This document shows positions 15,265-23,679 of a DNA stretch of 38,476 bases, piece by piece; positions within the stretch are counted from its first letter, which is position 1; every line of letters starts with the position of its first letter. The stretch comes from an uncultured Opitutia bacterium (GTDB taxonomy: Bacteria > Verrucomicrobiota > Verrucomicrobiia > Opitutales > Opitutaceae), in NCBI GenBank assembly GCA_903830425.1, contig CAIKTR010000164.1, positions 1 through 38,476 of the forward strand, read 5' to 3'. A program made the translations under genes and the position numbers. The notes below the pieces were generated by a model. The model was not told where the DNA came from. It ran no database searches and was given only the letters and a program-made list of their open reading frames with translations.

Positions 15265-17685
15265 ATGAAACTGTCGTCCTCCCTCCATCGCCGGCTGCAC
15301 TGGCTCAACCTGCCCACCGCCCTGCTCCTCACCTTGCTGCAACGCACGCCGGCCGTCCGCGTGGTCGCGGCGGTCGAGGAGCTGGTCGTCTCCTCGCCCC
15401 TCGGGGCGGTCCTGAAGTCCTTCGCCGCCACCGCGGCGTCGCTCGGCGCGATGCATTCGCTCGTCGGCGCCACGCCCCTGGTGCCGAGCAGCGGCACCGC
15501 CACGGACCTCACCGTCACGGTCGGCACCCCGGTGTCGGTCGCCTACGGGGTGACGGGCACGCAGACGCCGGCGATGTCCTGGACGGTGGCGGGCGCCTTT
15601 CCGCCCGGGCTGAATTTTTCCGGCCTGACGACAACGGGCACGGTGGACACCGGCACGCTGCTGATGACCGGCACCCCGACCACGGCGGGCGTCTACGCCC
15701 TCACTTTCACGGTCTGGGAGGCGGCCGGCGGCACGCAGATTTCCGCCAACGGCTCGCTGATCTATTCCTACACCATCACCGTCACGGGAGGGTCCGCCAC
15801 GGCGCCCGCCTTCTCGACGCAGCCGTCCAGCCAGTCGGTCACCGCCGGGGCCGGCGTCACCTTCACCGTGGCGGCCTCGGGCAGCCCCGCGCCCACGATC
15901 CAGTGGAAAAAAGACGGCACCAGCCTGCCGGGCGCGACCAGCCCGACGCTCACCCTGAGCAACGTCCAGGCGGCGGATGCCGGGACGTACACCGCGGTGG
16001 CGACCAATTCCGCCGGCACGGCCACGAGCAGCGGCGCGGTCCTGACGGTCGCCGCGGCGCCGGTGGCGCCGGTGTTCACGACGCAGCCGTCCAGCCAGGC
16101 GGTCACCGTCGGCGCCAGCGTCACGTTCACCGCCGTGGTTTCCGGCACGCCCGCCCCGACCGTCCAATGGCAGAAGGGCGCCACGCCCATCGCGGGCGCG
16201 ACCAGCCCGACGCTCAGCCTGACCAACGTCCAGGCGGCGGATGCCGCGACGTACACGGTGGTGGCGACCAATTCCGCCGGCACGGCCACGAGCAGCGGCG
16301 CGGTCCTCTCCGTCTCGGCCGCCGCCCTGGCGCCGGCCTTCGCGACGTCGCCGGCCAGCCAGGCGGTCACGGCCGGCGGCACGGCCACGTTCACTCTCGC
16401 GGTCACGGGCAGCCCCACGCCGACGATCCAGTGGCGGAAGGACGGCGTGAACCTCCCGGGGGAAACCGGGCTGACGCTCACGCTGACCAACGTCCAGGAC
16501 GCGGACGCCGCGACCTACACGGCGGTGGCCACCAATGTCGCGGGCACGGCGACCAGCACGGGCGCGGTCCTGACCGTGCCGGCCGCGGCGCCGGTCATCG
16601 AGACCGAGCCGCAGGGCCACACCGTGGCCGCGGGCAGCTCGGTCGTCCTGGGCGTCGCGGTATCGGGCGGGCACGTGTCGTACCAGTGGCGGAAGGACGG
16701 GGCGCCCCTGAGCGGCGCCACCTCCAGCCAGCTCCTGCTGTCCCAGGCCCAGGCCGGCGATGCCGGCAGCTACACGGTGACGGCGACCAACTCGGCCGGC
16801 ACGGTGACGAGCCGGGCGGCGGTGCTGGCGGTGGTCGCCACGGGCGACCCCGGCCGCCTGATCAACCTTTCGGTGCGGACCGGTGCGGGCACCGGCGACA
16901 GCACGCTGATCGTCGGCGTGGTGGTGGGCGGGGCGGGCACCAGCGGCGCCAAGCCGCTGCTCATCCGCGCGGTGGGACCGACGCTGGCCAGCTACGGGGT
17001 GGCGGGCACGCTGACGGACCCGAACCTCGACTTCATCCCGCAGGGTTCCGCGACCCCGGCGGCGACGGATGACAACTGGGACGGCGACGCGCAGATCAGC
17101 TCGGTGGCCAACGCCCTCGGCGCCTTTCCCATGGTCAGCCCCACCAGCAAGGACGCGGCGCTGAGCCTGACCCCGGCGAGCGGCGTGTATTCGGTGAAGG
17201 TCTCCGGCATCGGCGGCACCACCGGCATCACCCTGGCGGAAATTTACGACGCGTCCGGCCTGGCGTTCACGCCCAGCACCCCGCGGCTCATCAACGTCTC
17301 GGCCCGCGCCCAGGTGGGCACCGGCGACGGCGTGCTGATCGCGGGCTTTGTGATCGGCGGCACCACGTCGCGCACCGTGCTCATCCGGGCGGTCGGCCCG
17401 ACGCTGGGCAGCTATGGCGTGGGCGGCGCGCTGGCCGATCCCCGGATCGACCTGATCCAGACCGTCGGCGGCAACTCGGTGGAGGTCGCCCACAACGACA
17501 ACTGGGGCGGCAATGCGCAGGTCTCCATCGTCGGCGGCAACGTGGGGGCGTTCGCGCTGAGTGGCCCGGCCAGCCAGGACGCCGCGATCCTCGTGACGCT
17601 GCAGCCCGGGGTGTATTCCGCGAAGACCTCCGGCACCAGCGGCACCACGGGTGTCGCCCTGATCGAAGTCTACGAGATTCCCTGA
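15265..17685 (+). CDS. Secreted or surface Ig-repeat protein
   Basis: 806 residues. A hydrophobic N-terminal segment (about 14-25) follows a basic start. A putative Ig fold of the He_PIG type is at about 90-175 (PPGLNF … GTPTTAGVY). Four Ig-like domains follow at about 180-266, 268-354, 356-440 and 443-523, each with a QWxKDG-type strand C Trp and the DAGTYT-like tyrosine corner. The C-terminus holds two related repeats of about 135 residues (530-670 and 672-806) sharing LIRAVGPTL, a DNW motif and a GTTG near the end. Probably exported to the cell surface and adhesive, judged from architecture. No PEP-CTERM or LPXTG sorting tail is seen. Two Ig units share an exact 48-base DNA repeat. Confidence 0.85.
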   Translation: MKLSSSLHRRLHWLNLPTALLLTLLQRTPAVRVVAAVEELVVSSPLGAVLKSFAATAASLGAMHSLVGATPLVPSSGTATDLTVTVGTPVSVAYGVTGTQTPAMSWTVAGAFPPGLNFSGLTTTGTVDTGTLLMTGTPTTAGVYALTFTVWEAAGGTQISANGSLIYSYTITVTGGSATAPAFSTQPSSQSVTAGAGVTFTVAASGSPAPTIQWKKDGTSLPGATSPTLTLSNVQAADAGTYTAVATNSAGTATSSGAVLTVAAAPVAPVFTTQPSSQAVTVGASVTFTAVVSGTPAPTVQWQKGATPIAGATSPTLSLTNVQAADAATYTVVATNSAGTATSSGAVLSVSAAALAPAFATSPASQAVTAGGTATFTLAVTGSPTPTIQWRKDGVNLPGETGLTLTLTNVQDADAATYTAVATNVAGTATSTGAVLTVPAAAPVIETEPQGHTVAAGSSVVLGVAVSGGHVSYQWRKDGAPLSGATSSQLLLSQAQAGDAGSYTVTATNSAGTVTSRAAVLAVVATGDPGRLINLSVRTGAGTGDSTLIVGVVVGGAGTSGAKPLLIRAVGPTLASYGVAGTLTDPNLDFIPQGSATPAATDDNWDGDAQISSVANALGAFPMVSPTSKDAALSLTPASGVYSVKVSGIGGTTGITLAEIYDASGLAFTPSTPRLINVSARAQVGTGDGVLIAGFVIGGTTSRTVLIRAVGPTLGSYGVGGALADPRIDLIQTVGGNSVEVAHNDNWGGNAQVSIVGGNVGAFALSGPASQDAAILVTLQPGVYSAKTSGTSGTTGVALIEVYEIP
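15996..16307 (+). repeat. Exact 48-base direct repeat inside the Ig-coding region
   Basis: The segments 15996-16043 and 16260-16307 are identical over 48 bases and lie 264 bases (88 codons) apart, one Ig unit. They encode the strand that ends each domain (VATNSAGTATSSGAV). The rest of the two units differs, suggesting recent duplication or gene conversion. Confidence 0.9.
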
Positions 17686-17691
17686 TCCGGT

Positions 17692-17747
17692 GGGCGAGTC
17701 GGGCGCCAGGGGCGGGCCAACGCGCCCGCCTCTGGCGCCACTCGCCC
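17692..17747. terminator. Long GC-rich bidirectional hairpin
   Basis: GGGCGAGT (17692-17699) pairs with ACTCGCCC (17740-17747), and inside it GCGCCAG pairs with CTGGCGC and GGCGGGC with GCCCGCC. The compound stem spans 56 bases between two convergent genes. There is no T tract on either side, so it may stop transcription from both directions or protect 3' ends. Confidence 0.6.
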
Positions 17748-17784
17748 CGGCCCCGCGGCGGGCGCGGGTCGCCGGGCGTGCCGG

Positions 17785-18747
17785 TCAGCAGATCCGGCGC
17801 TGGGGCTTGAGGTAACCGTCGTCCCACGCGCTCAGCTGGAGCGGCAGCTGGCGCCAATAGTATTTCAGGTCGTCGTGCTGCCAGCCCGCGTAGATCTGCT
17901 CCCAGGTGAGGGGGCAGTGGGGCTGCAGGGAACGGCTCTCCACCGGCTCATCCGCCGCCTGGTAGCGCACATCCATCGAGAGGCGGACGCGGTCCTTGAA
18001 CTGGCAGCGCAGGGCCTTGTGGATGGTGTAGCTCGGGAACGTGAGCACATCGCCGGTGGCGTAGTCGCCCTCGATCCACTCGGTTTCGGCGGGGCAGAGC
18101 GGCACGGCGAAACCGCCGGCGCCCTTCGCGGGCTGGACGGGCAGGTAGCCCTGCCGGTGGGAGGCGCGCAGCACGGTGAGCCCGCCCAGCGACCGCGGGC
18201 AGTCGCCCACGGGAAACCAGGCCGTCCAGGTCTGGGTCGTGCCCTGGATGTAGGGGAAGTCCTGGTGGGGCGGCGTGGGCACCATGCAGGTGTGCGGCGT
18301 GACGAGGCGCGCGATGTGGCGGGGGTGCACGAGCACCTCGCGGCCGAAGAGGGTGCGGTAGATTTCCAGGAGCCGCGGATGGTGCGGCAGGCGGTGGAAC
18401 CGCTCGAGCCGCTGGACCTCGTGGTAGGCCTCGGCGGTGACGCCCACGTCGGTCCGGTGCATTTCCTCCTCGGTGAGCCGGTTGATGGCGTCGTAGTCGA
18501 TCAGGCCGCCGAGGGCGTCCTGGCCGGGTTGGCGCCAGCCGTGCCGGTCGACGATGGCGAGCATCTCGGCCCGCATGGCGAGCACCTCGTCGGCCGGCAG
18601 GCGCTGCCGGAAGAACAGGTAGCCGTCCTCGTCGGCGCGGGCCCGCAGGGCGGCGGGGTCGGCCAGCAGGGGGGTGGAATCGACGAACTCGGCCTTGCTG
18701 ATCGGCCGGGCCGGCGGCGGGGTGGGCGGCGGGGTGGGCGTGGGCAT
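17785..18747 (-). CDS. Phytanoyl-CoA dioxygenase (PhyH) family protein
   Basis: 320 residues, a predicted Fe(II)/2-oxoglutarate-dependent hydroxylase of the double-stranded beta-helix fold. Iron ligands can be placed: His161 and Asp163 in PPHQDFPY, and the distal His243 in SYTIHKALRC, with Arg255 (RLSMDVRYQ) as the likely 2-oxoglutarate partner. The first 14 residues are a Pro/Thr stretch that may not be translated, since no better start precedes ISKAEFVD. The substrate cannot be predicted; family members act on lipids, natural products and small organic acids. It is the only minus-strand gene between the Ig-repeat gene and the TerC gene and shows no operon partner. Confidence 0.87.
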   Translation of the reverse strand: MPTPTPPPTPPPARPISKAEFVDSTPLLADPAALRARADEDGYLFFRQRLPADEVLAMRAEMLAIVDRHGWRQPGQDALGGLIDYDAINRLTEEEMHRTDVGVTAEAYHEVQRLERFHRLPHHPRLLEIYRTLFGREVLVHPRHIARLVTPHTCMVPTPPHQDFPYIQGTTQTWTAWFPVGDCPRSLGGLTVLRASHRQGYLPVQPAKGAGGFAVPLCPAETEWIEGDYATGDVLTFPSYTIHKALRCQFKDRVRLSMDVRYQAADEPVESRSLQPHCPLTWEQIYAGWQHDDLKYYWRQLPLQLSAWDDGYLKPQRRIC

Positions 18748-18884
18748 GGGGTGGGCGCGAAACGTGGGGGAAGGGGCGGGCTTTGTAAATCGCTTCCTCC
18801 CGCCGGCCCGCTGGAAACTCCCCGCCCAATTCCACCGGGCCGGGCCTTGACCGGGTGGCGGCCGACCGGCTCACTCGCCGCCTC

Positions 18885-19628
18885 ATGGACCTTTTCTCCG
18901 ACCCGCAAATCTGGATTTCCCTGCTCACGCTCACCCTGCTCGAGATCGTGCTGGGGATCGACAACGTCATCTTCATCTCGATCCTGGCCGGCAAGCTGCC
19001 GCGGGAGCAGCAGGCCAAGGCCCGCCAGCTCGGCCTCTCGCTGGCCCTCGTCACGCGCCTTCTGCTCCTGGCCAGCATCTCCTGGCTGATGGGCCTGACC
19101 AAGGTCCTCTTTATCCTGCCGGTGCTCAACGTCGGCATCACGGGCAAGAGCCTCATCCTGCTCGTGGGCGGCCTGTTCCTGATGGGGAAGAGCGTGGTGG
19201 AGATTCACGAAAAACTGGAGGGCGCGGACGGCGCCGGGGCCGGGGGGCGTCCGCCCGCCTCGTTCCGCGGCGCCATCGTCCAGATCCTGCTGCTCGACAT
19301 CGTCTTCTCGCTCGACTCGGTCATCACCGCGGTGGGCATGGCCAGCCACCTGTGGGTCATGATTGTCGCCGTGATTCTGGCGCTGGGGGTGATGCTGGCG
19401 TTTGCCGGGATGATCGGGGATTTTGTGCACCAGCACCCGACGCTGAAGATGCTGGCGCTGAGTTTCCTGATCCTCATCGGCGTGACGCTGGTGGGCGAGG
19501 CGCTGGGCCAGCACATTCCGAAGGGGTACATCTACTTCTCCATGGCCTTCGCGTGCCTGGTCGAGTTTTTGAACCTGCGGCTGCGCGCCCGGAGCCACCC
19601 GGTGGAGCTGCATCAGCCGTACCGTTGA
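18885..19628 (+). CDS. TerC family integral membrane protein
   Basis: 247 residues with about seven hydrophobic segments. The two family signatures are present: LLEIVLGIDNVIFISIL (Glu20, Asp26) and LLDIVFSLDSVITAVGM (Asp138, Asp144), acidic residues within membrane helices thought to bind metal. The family includes manganese exporters and tellurite-resistance proteins. Between them is a cytoplasmic loop rich in Gly/Ala (about 112-127). The ATG at 18885 was chosen since the membrane protein begins there and the upstream extension is shadow-like. I looked for a manganese riboswitch in the 137-base leader and saw no convincing one. A strong 12-bp hairpin follows. Confidence 0.92.
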   Translation: MDLFSDPQIWISLLTLTLLEIVLGIDNVIFISILAGKLPREQQAKARQLGLSLALVTRLLLLASISWLMGLTKVLFILPVLNVGITGKSLILLVGGLFLMGKSVVEIHEKLEGADGAGAGGRPPASFRGAIVQILLLDIVFSLDSVITAVGMASHLWVMIVAVILALGVMLAFAGMIGDFVHQHPTLKMLALSFLILIGVTLVGEALGQHIPKGYIYFSMAFACLVEFLNLRLRARSHPVELHQPYR

Positions 19629-19636
19629 GCGGTCCG

Positions 19637-19667
19637 GGCCCGGAGCCCGGGGCGCGGGCTCCGGGCC
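19637..19667 (+). terminator. 12-bp GC hairpin after the TerC gene
   Basis: GGCCCGGAGCCC (19637-19648) pairs perfectly with GGGCTCCGGGCC (19656-19667) across a 7-base loop. It starts 8 bases after the stop codon. No T tract follows, so it is a terminator-like structure rather than a canonical intrinsic terminator. Confidence 0.6.
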
Positions 19668-19762
19668 GCCCTGAGGGAACCGACCGTCCGCTCCGGCTCG
19701 GCGGCGAAAAGCACCCCGGCCGGTGAATATTGGCGCCCGGCGACCGATCAGTAGCCAGCAAC

Positions 19763-21391
19763 GTGACTTCGCCGCTCGCCAAACAGACCCTCGCGCGCAT
19801 CCAGCAACCGCTGGAGGCCCGCGCGTCGGCGGGCTTGCCCGAGGTGATCCAGCTGATCGAGGAACTGTCCAGCCGCGCCTTCTCCATTTCCGTGCAGGAA
19901 CTGGGCGAGCTGATCAGTCGCGACACGATGGTCACCGCCAAGATCATGCAGTCGGCCAACACCTTTGGCTTCAACCCCTTTGGCGGAGTCGTCACCACGA
20001 TCTCGCAGGCGATCCAGATCATCGGGTTCACCAAGATCCGCAATCTGGCGCTCTCGATGCTCCTGCTCGAGAACACACTCCAGGGGTCGCATTCCGAGAC
20101 CCAGCGCGAGTCCGCGGCCCTCGCCCTGTGCAGCGGGTTGCTGGCCCAGAACCTGGCGAGTGCGCGCCCGCCGCAGGATCCGGAGCAGGCCTTCGTGTTC
20201 GCCTGCCTGCGCCAGTACGGCCGCCTGATTCTCACCTCCTTCATGCCGCAGGAATTCGAGCAGGTGCAGCGCCGCCCGCCCGAGGAGTCCGAGGTCGGCG
20301 CCTGCCGGCGGGTCTTTGGGCTTTCCCCCCTGGAGCTGACCCACGCCCTGTTCGAGGCCGCGGGCTTCCCGCGCGACATTCTGCGCTTCATGCAGGATCC
20401 GCCGTCCACCCAGCTCGCGGCCGCCGCCGCCGGACGGGACGACGAGCTGGCCGCCCTCACCCAGTTTGCCGGCGAGCTGGCCGAGCTCGTGGTGTCGCCC
20501 CGGGTCAATGCCGCGGCCTTTGCCCAGCGCGCCGAGCAGCTGCGGCAAACCTTCGGGACGAGGCTGCAGCTGCCGGAGGACGCGATTGCCGAGATCGTGC
20601 AGACGGTCGACACCGGGCTGCGGGCCTTCAGCCGCAGCTACGGGGGCCGGGCGATTTCCGGCGGGGTGCTGCAGCGCATCAACGAGCGGGTGGCCAAGGC
20701 CGACCCCGAGCCCGCCCTGCCGGGCGTGGGGCCGGCGGTTTCGCCGCCCCCGGCCGGGGAGGCGCCGCCGACTGGGCCGGTCGCCGCGGCTGAGCGGCCG
20801 GGAGCGGAAGCGGCGCCCGGGGGGGCGGCCCACGATCCGGCTTCGCCCGCGGCCGCCCCGCCGCCCCATGACGGCGTGGCGATTCTCACCGAGGCCCTGC
20901 TGCAGCTGACGGAGTTGATGTCGTCCGCGGTGGTCGAGCTTCACGCGATGGAGCAGGTGGCCCTGGCGGCGATCCAGTCGGGGCTGCGGCTGCGCGACTG
21001 CCTCTATTTCACCCGCGACGGCCCCGCGGGCGCCTACGCCGCCCACGCCGGACTCGGCGAGCTGCTGGGGCGAATCCGCGGGCGGCCGATCATGGAAGCG
21101 GGGCGGCGCGATGTCTTCGGCATCTGCCTGACCCGGCGCGAGGACGTGCTGATTCGCGACACCAGCGACCCCAAGCTGCGGGCGTTCCTGCCCGAGTGGC
21201 TGATGGGGGAAGGGACGGTCCGCAGTTTCATCCTGCTGCCGCTGGTGGGCGAGGCGGGGGTCTTTGCCTTGATCGTGGGCACCCGCAACGGCACCGAACC
21301 GATCCAGCTCAGCAGCCGGGAAGTGCAGCTGCTCAAGGCCCTCCGGCAGCATCTGACCGCGGCCCGCCGCCTCGCCGGCTTGAAGGCGTAG
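19763..21391 (+). CDS. HDOD-domain signalling protein with C-terminal GAF-like domain
   Basis: About 542 residues from a GTG at 19763; a TTG 33 bases upstream is also possible. Residues about 20-215 form an HDOD domain (SAFSISVQELGELISRD-type opening, AIQIIGFTKIRNLALSM), related to HD phosphohydrolases but without the catalytic His-Asp pair. A Pro/Ala/Gly-rich linker at about 318-370 joins it to a GAF-like domain (about 385-535; SFILLPLVGEAGVFALIVG). HDOD proteins often take part in c-di-GMP or stress signalling, here without a catalytic output domain. The protein is cytoplasmic. It stands alone and converges on a UroD-fold gene with 13 bases between stops. Confidence 0.85.
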   Translation: MTSPLAKQTLARIQQPLEARASAGLPEVIQLIEELSSRAFSISVQELGELISRDTMVTAKIMQSANTFGFNPFGGVVTTISQAIQIIGFTKIRNLALSMLLLENTLQGSHSETQRESAALALCSGLLAQNLASARPPQDPEQAFVFACLRQYGRLILTSFMPQEFEQVQRRPPEESEVGACRRVFGLSPLELTHALFEAAGFPRDILRFMQDPPSTQLAAAAAGRDDELAALTQFAGELAELVVSPRVNAAAFAQRAEQLRQTFGTRLQLPEDAIAEIVQTVDTGLRAFSRSYGGRAISGGVLQRINERVAKADPEPALPGVGPAVSPPPAGEAPPTGPVAAAERPGAEAAPGGAAHDPASPAAAPPPHDGVAILTEALLQLTELMSSAVVELHAMEQVALAAIQSGLRLRDCLYFTRDGPAGAYAAHAGLGELLGRIRGRPIMEAGRRDVFGICLTRREDVLIRDTSDPKLRAFLPEWLMGEGTVRSFILLPLVGEAGVFALIVGTRNGTEPIQLSSREVQLLKALRQHLTAARRLAGLKA

Positions 21392-21404
21392 CGCCGGCGG
21401 GTGC

Positions 21405-22397
21405 CTAGCGCGCCGCGCGCCCGCAGTATTCCCGGAACAGGCGGACGTAGGTCTGGAAGTTCTGCAGCGAGACCTCGGGCGGCGTCTGGTGGTCCACCGA
21501 CGGGATGAAGCCGCCCGTCCGCATCACCGGGAGCAGGCGCTCGAACTCCGCGCGCATCGGGGCCTCGCCCTGCGACATGGTCATTTTGTCGAAGCCGCCC
21601 ATCATGATGAGCCGGGGGTAAAGCGCGCGCAGCTTGGCCAGGTCGACCCCCGCCTGGCGCTCCAGCGGGTACACGCCGTCGATCCCCGCCCCCAGCAGCC
21701 AGGGGATCATCGAGGTCACGTCGCCGTCCGTGTCCACCAGCGCCTTGATCCCGAGGCCGTGGATGACGGGGACGGTGCGCTGGTAGTAGGGCAGGAGAAA
21801 CTCGTTGAAGAACCCGCGCGAGAGCATGGGGCCGTGGTTGTAGGACATGTCCTCGGCGAACCCGACCATCTCCGGGGTCAGCACGGTCGCGATGGCCCGG
21901 ATGGCGCGGATGTTGTAGTCGGACAGGTCGCGGTTCATGCGGTGCATGAGCTCCGGCTGGTCGTAGAAGGCCAGCATGTGCTGCTCGATGCCCATCAGCC
22001 CGCGGGGGAACCAGAAGTAGCCGTCGAGCCAGATGCGGATGGAAAACTCGCCGCGGTCGTGCCCCGGCTTCAGCCGCCGCGCGTGCTCCAGGACCCCCGC
22101 GAGGGCGGCGTCCGAGAACAGGTAGGGGCGGAGGGCGTCGTAGGACGCCTCGTCGGACACGAGGCGCGAGAGGGCGGCGGGGGTGTCGGCGGCCGGCCCG
22201 CCGCCCGCGCCGATGCAGACCAGCGGGTCGAGGTCGAAGTGGGCGAGGGAGGCCTCCCAGCTGAGGTCCGGGGGCAGGCCCTCGGTTTTCCAGCGTTCGA
22301 TGGTCAGGTCCCACCAGGCGGCCCACTCGACCATCGGGAGGCGGTCGTCGCATTTTTCGAAGTTCAGGGTCTGCAGGAAGCGTGTGCGGGCGTTCAT
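21405..22397 (-). CDS. Uroporphyrinogen-decarboxylase-fold protein, copy 2 (lacks the His-x-Cys site)
   Basis: 330 residues from the ATG at 22397. The opening NARTRFLQTLNFEKCDDRLP and an ending with a MMGGFDKMTM segment and HQTPPEVSLQNF place it in the UroD superfamily. The strand that holds HSCG in copies 1 and 3 reads KALVDTDGDVTSMIP here, with Asp in place of the zinc-binding His and Cys. So it is unlikely to be a zinc methyltransferase; it may decarboxylate, or act on a different substrate. The leader is C-rich with no Shine-Dalgarno sequence. It lies downstream of the nucleotidyltransferase pair on the same strand but about 100 bases away. Confidence 0.82.
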   Translation of the reverse strand: MNARTRFLQTLNFEKCDDRLPMVEWAAWWDLTIERWKTEGLPPDLSWEASLAHFDLDPLVCIGAGGGPAADTPAALSRLVSDEASYDALRPYLFSDAALAGVLEHARRLKPGHDRGEFSIRIWLDGYFWFPRGLMGIEQHMLAFYDQPELMHRMNRDLSDYNIRAIRAIATVLTPEMVGFAEDMSYNHGPMLSRGFFNEFLLPYYQRTVPVIHGLGIKALVDTDGDVTSMIPWLLGAGIDGVYPLERQAGVDLAKLRALYPRLIMMGGFDKMTMSQGEAPMRAEFERLLPVMRTGGFIPSVDHQTPPEVSLQNFQTYVRLFREYCGRAAR

Positions 22398-22496
22398 GGC
22401 ACCGGGTGGGAGGGAGGAGGGGAGAAAGGGAGAGCCGACCTTGGTTGGCGGGCGTAGCCAGCTCAAGCGTCGTTATCGCGGCGCGGTGGCGCCGGG

Positions 22497-23024
22497 TTAA
22501 CGGCCCGCCAGCAGGGCCTGCAGGCGCCGCCAATCGGCCCGCCGCCGGGCCCGAAACCGCCGCTGCCGTTCGGCGTTCACCCGCCGCTTCTCGGCGTCGT
22601 CCTTGGCCGGGCGCCCCGCCCGCAGCGCCAGCGGCAAATCAATCCCCGCCGTATAGAGGTTGCGGCGCTTGAACGGGCCGGGCGAATCCCGCAGGGCGGC
22701 CCAGCGGAGGGCCGGTTGCGGGCTCGTCGTCGCAAACCACGGCTCGGCCGACACCCGTCCCTGGCCGGCGGCCCAGGCGGGCGCGGGGCGCGCCAGGCGC
22801 CGGGAGATTTCCTCGGCGTAGGCCGCCAGCCACGCGTCGGCCACCCCGCCCCCGGCAAATTTGCCGGCGAGGAGCGGCGGCTCGTCGCGCACCGCCCGGG
22901 CGACCCGCGGCCGGGACGACCACTGGCGCAGCTCGTGCAGCCAGTCCCGGAAATGCCGGCCGAAATCCTCCAGGGAGTCCGACCGTTCGGCCACGTGGCA
23001 CAAGGTGGTGGGGCGCGGGCTCAT
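22497..23024 (-). CDS. Conserved-looking partner of the adjacent nucleotidyltransferase
   Basis: 175 residues, no family name known to me. The first half has several Trp and an acidic and aromatic pattern (LEDFGRHFRDWLHEL); the middle contains DAWLAAYAEEI and EPWFA, followed by SPGPFKRRNLYT; the end is strongly basic (RRRFRARRRADWRR). The start overlaps the stop of the nucleotidyltransferase gene (ATGA), so the two are translated together. From memory, proteins with a similar PWFA … SP-F-RNL arrangement occur beside DUF6036-type nucleotidyltransferases in other bacteria, which would make this the second half of a two-gene module. Toxin, antitoxin or defence function is a hypothesis. Confidence 0.65.
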   Translation of the reverse strand: MSPRPTTLCHVAERSDSLEDFGRHFRDWLHELRQWSSRPRVARAVRDEPPLLAGKFAGGGVADAWLAAYAEEISRRLARPAPAWAAGQGRVSAEPWFATTSPQPALRWAALRDSPGPFKRRNLYTAGIDLPLALRAGRPAKDDAEKRRVNAERQRRFRARRRADWRRLQALLAGR

Positions 23025-23569
23025 GGCTTCGACTCCTGCAGGACGGCCTTGACCACCGCCCGGGCGCGCTCGCCGAGCGTGTCGCCGGGGAAGAATTTTT
23101 CAAAGGACCGGATCACGGCCTGGACGGATTTCGGCCGAATCCGGCGCAGCAGGAAGCGGATGTCCTCCTCGTCCCCGGCGTAGCCCGGGAGCGGCGGCCG
23201 GCAGGCCCGCAGCTTGAGGGCGAGGAGATAGGCGGCGGTGGGCACCGCGAGCTTGAGCCCGGGACCAAAGTCACCGTCCCAGCCCCGCTTTTCCTCCACG
23301 GGCGAGAGAAACGGCTGCACGTGACTGTTCAGCCAGTCCGCGGGGAGCCCCTGCTCCCGCGCGACCACCGCCGCGAGTTGCCGGGCGGTCTCGGCCGGGT
23401 GCACCACCGCGTCCACATCCTTGGTCGCGTCCCGCGAGCCAAACACCAGCAGGAAAACCGCGCCGCCATACAGCGAAACCTCCAGCACCAGCTGCTGCGC
23501 GTGCGCCAGCTCCCCGAGGCGCCGGAGGGCGCGGGTGAGGCGAACCTTGGTCAGGGCTTCGTACGGCAT
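23021..23569 (-). CDS. Nucleotidyltransferase-fold protein (DUF6036/AbiEii-like)
   Basis: 182 residues. The N-terminal region has the polymerase-beta-superfamily signature: GGAVFLLVFGSRDATKDVD, with the Gly-Gly (35-36) and the metal-binding Asp51 and Asp53. A helix and an alpha/beta part follow (PTAAYLLALKLRACR, DEEDIRFLLRRI), the KLRACR piece being typical of the AbiEii and DUF6036 families. Such proteins act as toxins of abortive-infection or toxin-antitoxin pairs, or as antitoxins that nucleotidylate partners. The gene is coupled to the 175-residue gene by ATGA. The base composition just upstream (23570-23610) is AT-richer and may hold the promoter. Confidence 0.82.
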   Translation of the reverse strand: MPYEALTKVRLTRALRRLGELAHAQQLVLEVSLYGGAVFLLVFGSRDATKDVDAVVHPAETARQLAAVVAREQGLPADWLNSHVQPFLSPVEEKRGWDGDFGPGLKLAVPTAAYLLALKLRACRPPLPGYAGDEEDIRFLLRRIRPKSVQAVIRSFEKFFPGDTLGERARAVVKAVLQESKP

Positions 23570-23679
23570 GGATAAAGCGTTACGTCACGTTATATCGTTT
23601 TCAAGCCAGTTTAGCCGGGCCCGCGGCCAGAGTGGGCGGCGGTCGTCGCGCTGCTTCGCCCCGGGCGACCCGGGGCGTC

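Noticed and set aside
13896-17072. A 1058-codon plus-strand frame across the UroD copy 1 gene and the Ig gene
   Set aside because: It is antisense to one real gene and out of frame with another; its composition is Gly/Arg/His-rich and low in hydrophobic residues, typical of a GC-rich shadow.
15178-17493. A 771-codon minus-strand frame opposite the Ig protein
   Set aside because: Shadow frame, Arg/Gly/His-rich, no motif.
18748-18884. Manganese (yybP-ykoY) riboswitch before the TerC gene
   Set aside because: TerC genes often carry one, but I could not draw the conserved loops in the 137-base leader.
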